64,000 nucleotides of DNA. Origin: G963667675 sp965249215 (GTDB lineage: Bacteria; Chloroflexota; Dehalococcoidia; Lucifugimonadales; UBA3495). Under the pieces are notes generated by a model that worked only from the letters and a program-made list of their open reading frames with translations, searched no databases and was not told where the DNA came from. Made by a program: the position numbers and the translations under genes. Positions 58,307 through 64,000 of the stretch are shown here, piece by piece. How positions within the stretch are numbered: the first letter of the stretch is position 1; each line of letters begins with the position of its first letter. The stretch covers positions 744,001 to 808,000 of the forward strand of contig CBDFLN010000002.1 of NCBI GenBank assembly GCA_965249215.1, in the 5' to 3' direction.

Positions 58307-58503
58307 CGGCCCCAACCTGACTTCCGGTAGTGCGCCTATCGTCCATTCGTTTAGTTCGACAAGCTCAGTACGAACGGGGTAGCCCATGAGCCCCCCTTCC
58401 GCGCCCGCCAAAAACCTGTTACGATACCGGGCAGCAAATTCACATTAGTCAACTTCAGGGTTGAGAGGCCGTCCGGGGCACCGGATGGCAAGGCTTTTAA
58501 GGC
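58307..58503. other. Intergenic region before the pyr leader
   Basis: Contains a single short repeat, 'gttcgacaagctcagtacga' plus 'acgg' (58356-58379), a relative of the 'ttcgagagcctca' element but without an array. No clear promoter for the pyr operon was identified. Confidence 0.5.
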
Positions 58504-58517
58504 AGTCCAGTGAGGCT
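58504..58517 (+). promoter_or_regulatory. PyrR-binding loop in the pyr leader
   Basis: AGTCCAGTGAGGCT matches the PyrR recognition consensus ARUCCNGNGAGGYU at every position. It lies 61 bp before an intrinsic terminator and 250 bp before pyrR, the order expected for PyrR-dependent attenuation. Confidence 0.88.
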
Positions 58518-58577
58518 GGCAAAGTTCGGAACCCTTCAGAAGGCCAGGTGACCACCCCGGGTGGCCCTGGCGGCCAG

Positions 58578-58609
58578 CCCCTTGCCAGCGTTTAGGCAAG
58601 GGGTTTTTT
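58578..58609 (+). terminator. Attenuator terminator of the pyr operon
   Basis: Stem CCCCTTGCC (58578-58586) and GGCAAGGGG (58595-58603) with an 8-nt loop, followed by six T. PyrR bound to the upstream loop with UMP should favour this hairpin. Confidence 0.9.
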
Positions 58610-58767
58610 GCGGGATGCTTCCAGCCTCCGCCGGACTCCCTGGGACTGGACTGCCGGGCGAGCCGGTCATCGGTGATTGGCTCACCCGGCAAGCCAACCC
58701 TGGGAATAAGATGCACGCGCCGCCGGCTACAGTGCGCCGGTGGCCAACGGGAGACGGTAAGGAAGGA

Positions 58768-59316
58768 ATGACCGCCGAAAGGCAGATACTGAGCCAGGAA
58801 GACATCCGTCGGGCCTTGAACCGGGTCGCTCACGAGATACTGGAGCGCAACAGGGGCGCCCAGGACCTGGTAGTCGTCGGCATCTATACCCGCGGCGTGC
58901 CCCTGGCCAACCGGCTGGCGGGAAATATCGCCAAGTTCGAGGGGAGTACGGTCCCCGTGGCCGCCCTTGACATAAACCTGTACCGCGATGACCTGCAAGA
59001 GCGGGACCGTCCCGTGGTACGCCCCACCGATATTTCGGTGGACCTGCGGGGCAAGAAAGTGGTGCTGGTGGACGACGTTCTTTATACGGGCCGGACGATT
59101 CGGGCCGCCCTTGACGCTCTCAGCGACTTCGGACGCCCCAAAGAGGTGCAGCTGGCCATCCTGCTGGACAGGGGTCACCGGGAGCTGCCGATACGGCCCG
59201 ATTACGTGGGGCAGAACATTCCCACCTCCTTGGACGAACAGGTCAAGGTCCGCCTGGTAGAGTCCGATGGAGTGGACGAAGTGGCAATTACCACCAGGGG
59301 GCCGCGAACCCAATGA
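58768..59316 (+). CDS. pyrR: Pyrimidine operon regulator / uracil phosphoribosyltransferase
   Basis: A 182-aa bifunctional protein: RNA-binding attenuator and weak UPRTase. LSQEDIRRALNRVAHEILER opens it and KKVVLVDDVLYTGRTIRAAL is the PRPP-binding motif. PVAALDINLYRDD and RGHRELPIRPDYVGQNIPTS are PyrR signatures. The ATG at 58768 is chosen because AAGGAAGG lies just before it and upstream codons fall across the terminator. Its last four bases (ATGA) overlap pyrB. It presumably controls its own operon through the leader. Confidence 0.96.
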   Translation: MTAERQILSQEDIRRALNRVAHEILERNRGAQDLVVVGIYTRGVPLANRLAGNIAKFEGSTVPVAALDINLYRDDLQERDRPVVRPTDISVDLRGKKVVLVDDVLYTGRTIRAALDALSDFGRPKEVQLAILLDRGHRELPIRPDYVGQNIPTSLDEQVKVRLVESDGVDEVAITTRGPRTQ

Positions 59317-60329
59317 GCGCGTCCCGGGCAATCGAGGCCACAGACTTCACGCAGGCCCCGGAACTGGCGGACCTGCCCCCCCGGAGGCACGTGCTGGACC
59401 TGGACGATTTCTCCCCGGCGGAGATTGCAGCGGTGCTGCAATCGGCCGAAGGCATGGCGGAGGTCTTGGGCCGCGACATCAAGAAAGTCCCTACCCTGAG
59501 GGGAAGGGTCGTGGTGACTTTGTTCTACGAGTCCAGCACCCGCACCAGGGTTTCGTTCGAGGAAGCCGGCAAGGTGTTGAGCGCCGACGTCATCAACGTG
59601 TCGGCTTCGGCCAGCAGCGTCGAGAAGGGCGAGTCCCTGCTCAATACCGGTCTCACCCTGCAAGCCATGGGAGTTGACATAATCGTCATACGCCATCCCC
59701 ATTCCGGCGCGCCCAATCTACTGGCGCGGCATTTGGAAAGCGTCGGGGTGATAAACGGCGGCGACGGCATCCACGCCCACCCAACCCAGGCGCTGTTGGA
59801 CCTCTACACGGTGCAGCAACAACTTGGCAGGATAAGCGGACTGAAAGTCGTCATCGTCGGCGACGTGCTCCACAGCCGCGTGGCCCGGTCTAACATCTGG
59901 GGCTTCGCCAAGATGGGCGCAAAAGTAGTCCTGTGCGGCCCGCCCACTTTGTTGCCCCTGGAAATGCTGCGGGGCCGCGGGAATGACGCCGTTCCACCGC
60001 CATTGGCTTCAGTGGAGGTGGACACCGACCTGGACAGAGCAATGCAGGACGCGCACGTGGTCATGGCCCTGAGATTGCAGTCCGAGCGGCAGCAGGGCGG
60101 TTTCCTCCCCGGCCTTCGTGAGTACGTGCGGCGCTGGCAGGTCACCGGGGAGCGGCTGTCCCTGGCCTCGCCGGAAGCCCTGGTAATGCACCCGGGCCCA
60201 ATGAACGAGGGCATCGAGATAAGCTCCGCCGTTGCCCACGGCGGCAACTCGGCCATTCAAAAGCAGGTCACCAACGGCGTGGCCGTGCGCATGGCGCTGC
60301 TCTACCATCTCTGCCGGGGGCGAAAGTAG
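59313..60329 (+). CDS. pyrB: Aspartate carbamoyltransferase, catalytic chain
   Basis: Second step of UMP synthesis: carbamoyl phosphate plus aspartate. A 338-aa protein with LFYESSTRTRVSFEEAGK (carbamoyl-phosphate site), IVIRHPHSGAPNLLA, NGGDGIHAHPTQALLDLYTV and VMHPGPMNEGIEI. About 25 extra residues precede the usual start of similarity. It overlaps pyrR by 4 bp and ends 1 bp before pyrC. No PyrI regulatory chain was seen. Confidence 0.97.
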   Translation: MSASRAIEATDFTQAPELADLPPRRHVLDLDDFSPAEIAAVLQSAEGMAEVLGRDIKKVPTLRGRVVVTLFYESSTRTRVSFEEAGKVLSADVINVSASASSVEKGESLLNTGLTLQAMGVDIIVIRHPHSGAPNLLARHLESVGVINGGDGIHAHPTQALLDLYTVQQQLGRISGLKVVIVGDVLHSRVARSNIWGFAKMGAKVVLCGPPTLLPLEMLRGRGNDAVPPPLASVEVDTDLDRAMQDAHVVMALRLQSERQQGGFLPGLREYVRRWQVTGERLSLASPEALVMHPGPMNEGIEISSAVAHGGNSAIQKQVTNGVAVRMALLYHLCRGRK

Positions 60330-60330
60330 C

Positions 60331-61671
60331 ATGTTTTCCCGAACCCTTTTGATCAATGGCGCCAGGGTCATAGACCCGCTGAACGGCCTGGATGAAGTAA
60401 CCGACATCCTGGTCAGTGACGGCGCCATAGCGGCGGTGGGACCCGTGCCGCCGGAGTTGGCGCCGGAGGGTTGCCGCATTATAGAAGCCAGCGGCCTGGT
60501 GGCCAGTCCAGGGTTCATCGACCTGCATTGCCACCTTCGTGAGCCCGGCTTTGAATACAAGGAGACCATAGCCACCGGGACCCGGGCCGCAGCCCGCGGC
60601 GGCTTTTCCACCGTCTGCTGCATGCCCAACACCGAACCCGCCATCGACAACGCCGCCGTGGTGGACTTGATTCGCCGCCGTTGCCGGGAGGACGCATTGG
60701 TTCGGGTCTACCCCATCGGCTGCGTCACCAAAGGCCGCCGCGGCAAAGAGCTTGCCGACATGGAGGAACTCGCCGCCGCGGGCGTAGTGGCCTTCAGCGA
60801 CGACGGGGACCCGGTTTATGACCCCCTCTTGATGCGCATGGCCTTGGTCTATAGCGCCGACCTGGGGCTGCCCATAATCAACCATTGCCAGGACCCGGAC
60901 CTTTCCCGCAACGGCGTCATGGCCGAAGGCTGGGTCGCCACTCGCTTGGGCCTGCCCGGCATCCCGGCAGCCGCCGAAGAGACTATGGTCGCCCGGGACC
61001 TTTCCCTTGCCGAGTTGACCGGCGGCCGACTACACCTGGCCCACGTGAGCGCCTCCGGCTGTCTCCCCCTGTTGCAGCATGCCAAAGACAAGGGCGTGAC
61101 TGCCACCGCGGAGGTGTGCCCGCACCACCTGACTATCACCGACCATTGGGTGCTGGGCAACCGCGATTCCGAGTCGCTGGAAGCCGGACCGTATGCCTAC
61201 GACACCGACACCAAGGTCTATCCACCGTTGCGCAGCCGGGAGGATGCCCTGGCCCTGGCCCGGGGGCTGTCCGACGGTGTTATCGACTGCATCGCCACCG
61301 ACCACGCTCCCCACGACCTGGCGTCGAAACAGGTAACCTACGTCGACGCCGCCTTCGGCATCAGCGGCCTGGAGACCGCGCTGGGACTGGCGTTGAAGCT
61401 GGTGCACTCCGGCCACATAACATTGAGCCGCCTGGTGGAGCGAATGACTGTGGGGCCGGCCAGGGTGCTTGGCCCGTCGTTCACCGAGCTTGCCAGCCTC
61501 CAGCCCGGCACCCCGGCGGACATCGTCCTCTTCGACCCCAACGCAGAATGGGTGGTCGATTCCCGGGAGTTCGAGTCCAAGGGGAAAAACACTCCCCTGC
61601 AGGGCGTAACTCTGAAAGGCAAGGTCGCGGCCACCTTGGTTCAGGGCGAGGTGGTGTTTCAAGATGGCTGA
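60331..61671 (+). CDS. pyrC: Dihydroorotase, class I
   Basis: Cyclises carbamoyl-aspartate to dihydroorotate. A 446-aa amidohydrolase: LLINGARVIDPLNG, then the metal-binding FIDLHCHLREPGFEYKETI, HCQDPDLSRNG, HLAHVSASGCLPLL, VCPHHLTITD and CIATDHAPHDLASK. The start is ATG 60331, directly after the pyrB stop; upstream codons in this frame lie inside pyrB. It overlaps carA by 8 bp. Confidence 0.96.
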   Translation: MFSRTLLINGARVIDPLNGLDEVTDILVSDGAIAAVGPVPPELAPEGCRIIEASGLVASPGFIDLHCHLREPGFEYKETIATGTRAAARGGFSTVCCMPNTEPAIDNAAVVDLIRRRCREDALVRVYPIGCVTKGRRGKELADMEELAAAGVVAFSDDGDPVYDPLLMRMALVYSADLGLPIINHCQDPDLSRNGVMAEGWVATRLGLPGIPAAAEETMVARDLSLAELTGGRLHLAHVSASGCLPLLQHAKDKGVTATAEVCPHHLTITDHWVLGNRDSESLEAGPYAYDTDTKVYPPLRSREDALALARGLSDGVIDCIATDHAPHDLASKQVTYVDAAFGISGLETALGLALKLVHSGHITLSRLVERMTVGPARVLGPSFTELASLQPGTPADIVLFDPNAEWVVDSREFESKGKNTPLQGVTLKGKVAATLVQGEVVFQDG

Positions 61672-62779
61672 ACGCTATCCCAAAGCCTGGCTGGTGCTGG
61701 AAGACGGTTCCGTCCATGCCGGCGAAGCCTTCGGAGCGCACGTCGAGTCCCACGGCGAGGTTGTGTTCAATACCAGCATGACGGGGTACCAGGAAGTGTT
61801 GACCGACCCATCCTATGCCGGCCAGTTGGTCACTCTTACCTATCCCCTCGTCGGCAACTACGGCATCAGCGAAGAGCACTTCGAGTCCAAGCGCATACAA
61901 GCGGCCGGCCTTATCGTCCGGGAGCACTGCGACCTTCCCAGCCACGGCCTGAGTAAACGTACCCTCCACGAATTCCTGGAATCCCAGGGAATCCCAGGCC
62001 TCAGCGGGGTCGACACCCGGGCAATCACCCGCCGCCTGCGCGACCGCGGCGTTATGATGGGGGTCGTTACCCATGAGGACCCCCAGGCGGCTGAGGCAAA
62101 GCTGGCCAACATAGCCCGTTACGACGACCGGGACTTCGTCAGCACCGTCAGCACCGACCGCAGCTACGATTGGGATCCCAAGGGCGCGGCATGGGAGGGC
62201 CCAGCGAAGCATCGGGTCGTGGTAATCGACTGGGGCCTCAAGTACAACATCCTGCGCCTGCTTCGCAAGCGGGGCTGCGAGGTGACTGCGGTGCCGGCCG
62301 CTACTTCCGCCGAGGACCTGCTTGCCCTCAAGCCCTCGGGAATCCTGCTTTCTCCCGGGCCGGGAGACCCCCAGATGCTTGACTACCTGGTTAAAAACCT
62401 GCGGTTACTGCTGGGCCGCGTTCCCATCATGGGCGTCTGCCTGGGCCATCAGATTGCGGCCCGCGCTCTGGGGGCCGAGACCTACAAGCTGAAGTTCGGA
62501 CACCGGGGCGGAAACCATCCGGTGAAAGACCTGAGCGACGGCAAAGTTTACATAACCGCCCAAAACCACGGTTACTCCGTCAGCGCCGACTCTCTGCCCG
62601 CCGGGCTGGAAGTGTCCCACATCAACCTTAACGACTACACCGTCGAGGGGCTGAGGCATAAAGAAATCCCCTTGTTCACCATCCAGTACCACTCGGAAGC
62701 GGCGCCCGGCCCCCAGGACAACGAGTACATGTTCGACCGTTTCCTGCAGATGATCCAGGAACACGGGGTTTCGACGTAG
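61664..62779 (+). CDS. carA: Carbamoyl-phosphate synthase, small (glutaminase) subunit
   Basis: Supplies ammonia from glutamine to CarB. A 371-aa protein. The N-terminal domain has VVFNTSMTGYQEVLTDPSYA and LSGVDTRAITRRLRDRG. The class I amidotransferase domain has ILLSPGPGDPQ, the nucleophile Cys in IMGVCLGHQIAARALG, and the His/Glu in FTIQYHSEAAPGPQD. It overlaps pyrC. carB lies about 800 bp further on, after a small unknown gene. Confidence 0.97.
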   Translation: MAERYPKAWLVLEDGSVHAGEAFGAHVESHGEVVFNTSMTGYQEVLTDPSYAGQLVTLTYPLVGNYGISEEHFESKRIQAAGLIVREHCDLPSHGLSKRTLHEFLESQGIPGLSGVDTRAITRRLRDRGVMMGVVTHEDPQAAEAKLANIARYDDRDFVSTVSTDRSYDWDPKGAAWEGPAKHRVVVIDWGLKYNILRLLRKRGCEVTAVPAATSAEDLLALKPSGILLSPGPGDPQMLDYLVKNLRLLLGRVPIMGVCLGHQIAARALGAETYKLKFGHRGGNHPVKDLSDGKVYITAQNHGYSVSADSLPAGLEVSHINLNDYTVEGLRHKEIPLFTIQYHSEAAPGPQDNEYMFDRFLQMIQEHGVST

Positions 62780-63013
62780 GCTTCGACCTCGAGGCCCGCC
62801 GGCGTCTGGAAGTACGCGGCCTCCAAACTGGGAGATATTGCCCTCGGATTCCGTGGCATGGGATGCGGCCGGTCGGGTATCCTGTCTGAATCGCTTCTCA
62901 GGACTGGCTCCCGGGGCCGGCCCGGAATGGGCCGGGCGGCCCGATTAACCAGGAGTTATTCGGAGAGGGTTGGGAATCATATGTAGTTCTCTCAAGATTT
63001 GGAGGTTTTTTCA

Positions 63014-63430
63014 ATGTCTTCCTTCACCATGTTGTTGCTGGCGGAGGGGGTGGATGTGGAGCTACCGGTGGATCTATCAGGAATAGTGGGAATATTAGAC
63101 GAAGAAGTCCGGACTTTCACGCATGACGGTTACGGGTATGCCCTGACCCCTGGAAAGGGAAACCTTGGCAACCGGTGGGACTTCTTGGTCAAGTATTTCG
63201 ACCACAACGACAATGAAATATTCCCGTCGTCGCTGGGACGGTTCGAGTTGCAAAAATTGGACAAGAACCATGTTCAGTTCAGGGTTCCTCCGCGCGAGGA
63301 ACAAGAGACGCCTGACATGATCGAGGACGACCCGGAAGGACGGTTCTTCGGTTCTTTCGTGTACCAGACGCTCAACGCGCTACAGCGGCACAAGCTAATT
63401 GAGTTGCCCGCGGTCTTGCCTACCGCCTGA
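63014..63430 (+). CDS. Small protein of unknown function between carA and carB
   Basis: A 138-aa acidic soluble protein, not recognised. Start at ATG 63014, with GGAGG about 9 bases upstream. Visible features: a hydrophobic start (MSSFTMLLLAEGVDVELPVDL), an aromatic-rich middle (WDFLVKYFDHNDNEIFP), an acidic patch (EEQETPDMIEDDPEGRFF) and a C-terminal helix ending IELPAVLPTA. No signal peptide or metal site is obvious. Its position inside the pyrimidine cluster (about 235 bp after carA, about 145 bp before carB) may be functional or chance. Confidence 0.7.
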   Translation: MSSFTMLLLAEGVDVELPVDLSGIVGILDEEVRTFTHDGYGYALTPGKGNLGNRWDFLVKYFDHNDNEIFPSSLGRFELQKLDKNHVQFRVPPREEQETPDMIEDDPEGRFFGSFVYQTLNALQRHKLIELPAVLPTA

Positions 63431-63498
63431 CTTGCAGGAGAGGAATCCCCGCCCTTAGCCGCGGCGGCCTTGACGGCAGGCGTTCGCGCCGTTTGTAA

Positions 63499-63528
63499 TA
63501 GACCAGGATAATCAAGAAGGTCTATAAT
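63499..63528 (+). promoter_or_regulatory. Possible promoter/operator before carB
   Basis: TATAAT at 63523-63528, with an inverted repeat TAGACC (63499-63504) and GGTCTA (63519-63524) overlapping it. No good -35 is present. This may allow separate control of carB. Confidence 0.35.
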
Positions 63529-63574
63529 ATAGACGGCGGGGAACGCCCTGGCGGCTCTCCCCGAGGAGGCAGGG

Positions 63575-64000
63575 ATTTCCAATAGGCCCGGAAAAGTTCT
63601 GGTCGTGGGTTCTGGGCCTATTCTCATTGGCCAAGCCGCCGAGTTCGATTACGCCGGCACACAGGCTTGCAAAGCCCTCCGCGAGGAGGGTGTTGAGACC
63701 GTTTTAGTCAACTCCAACCCCGCGACCATCATGACCGATCAGGGCATCGCCGACCGGGTGTACATCGAGCCTCTCACCGTCGAAGTGCTCGAGCGGATCA
63801 TCGCCCGGGAGCAGCCCGACGGCATTTTGCCCACCCTCGGCGGACAGACCGGGCTCAACCTCGCCGTGGCCCTCGCCGACGCCGGCGTCCTGGACAAGTA
63901 CGGCGTACGGCTCTTGGGCACGTCCCTGGAAACGATTCGCAAGTCCGAAGACCGGAGCTTCTTTCGCGACTTCCTCCACGAGCTGGGAGAGCCTGAACCC
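63575..64000 (+). CDS. carB: Carbamoyl-phosphate synthase, large subunit (partial, runs off the window)
   Basis: The first 142 codons of CarB: KVLVVGSGPILIGQAAEFDY, then NSNPATIMTDQGIADRVYIE and PTLGGQTGLNLAVALADAG, all diagnostic of the first ATP-grasp half. In this frame there is no ATG, GTG or TTG between the upstream TAG (63530) and the conserved start of the protein; the first GTG (63605) would cut off the first beta-strand. An ATT at 63575-63577 lies 5 bases after a perfect GAGGAGG (63563-63569), so ATT is the likely start. The 3' end is beyond the window. Confidence 0.93.
   Translation, partial: MSNRPGKVLVVGSGPILIGQAAEFDYAGTQACKALREEGVETVLVNSNPATIMTDQGIADRVYIEPLTVEVLERIIAREQPDGILPTLGGQTGLNLAVALADAGVLDKYGVRLLGTSLETIRKSEDRSFFRDFLHELGEPEP

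Overview
This 64 kb window looks like a chromosomal segment of a high-GC bacterium. The gene set suggests a Chloroflexota member of the SAR202/Dehalococcoidia kind: several family III (CaiB/BaiF) CoA-transferases, a Baeyer-Villiger-type flavin monooxygenase, a DUF385/DDN-type (F420-linked) oxidoreductase, a single-enzyme cobalamin methionine synthase and a PyrR-led pyrimidine operon. This placement is inference from gene content only. Most intergenic gaps are small and many genes overlap. A few gaps are filled with GC-rich interspersed repeats and minisatellites.

Layout. (1) 1-7600 is a rearranged accessory zone. Three copies of a composite repeat (a REP-like palindrome, a core of about 330 bp, a 25-bp tandem array and a 37-bp tandem array) surround a broken IS30 transposase that carries an intact IS1380-family element, a duplicated and divergent tail of metH, an IS701-type transposase remnant, and an NCS2 permease with an unusual C-terminal domain. 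(2) 7603-22163 holds housekeeping genes: metH, a DDN-like oxidoreductase, sppA, an M1 aminopeptidase, a FitAB-type toxin-antitoxin pair, leuC, rmuC and leuD, with repeat arrays in the gaps. (3) 22831-31014 (minus strand) is a tight seven-gene CoA-thioester catabolic cluster: two enoyl-CoA hydratase-like proteins, a PHP-domain protein, an acyl-CoA synthetase, a ThDP-dependent enzyme and a pair of CaiB-type CoA-transferases. (4) 31220-36431 holds groES-groEL with a strong terminator, then three family I CoA-transferase genes in the unusual order A, fused B-A, B. (5) 36677-38237 is a metal locus with a frameshifted His-rich protein and a CDF transporter carrying a nonsense codon and a frameshift. 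(6) 38347-40281 is a TPP-riboswitch-controlled thiG-thiE-thiS operon. (7) 40476-52461 runs on the plus strand: an ABC/FtsX exporter, an L-2-hydroxyglutarate oxidase, a hotdog hydratase, plsX, fabG, an HSL-type esterase, a Baeyer-Villiger-type monooxygenase and an isochorismatase-like hydrolase. (8) 52554-56105 (minus) holds a secreted HNH nuclease-like lipoprotein and a second CaiB pair. (9) 56276-64000 holds a VWA protein and the pyrimidine operon pyrR-pyrB-pyrC-carA-(unknown)-carB, led by a PyrR-binding loop and an intrinsic terminator. carB runs off the window and appears to start with ATT.

How the parts fit. The two CaiB pairs have the same order and the same pattern: the first gene lacks the catalytic Asp and the second keeps it, as expected of heteromeric CoA-transferases. 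Together with the ThDP enzyme, acyl-CoA synthetase, hydratases, monooxygenase/esterase pair and L-2-hydroxyglutarate oxidase, they point to a heterotroph that breaks down organic acids, possibly unusual or branched ones, as CoA esters. No CRISPR array, tRNA or rRNA was seen.
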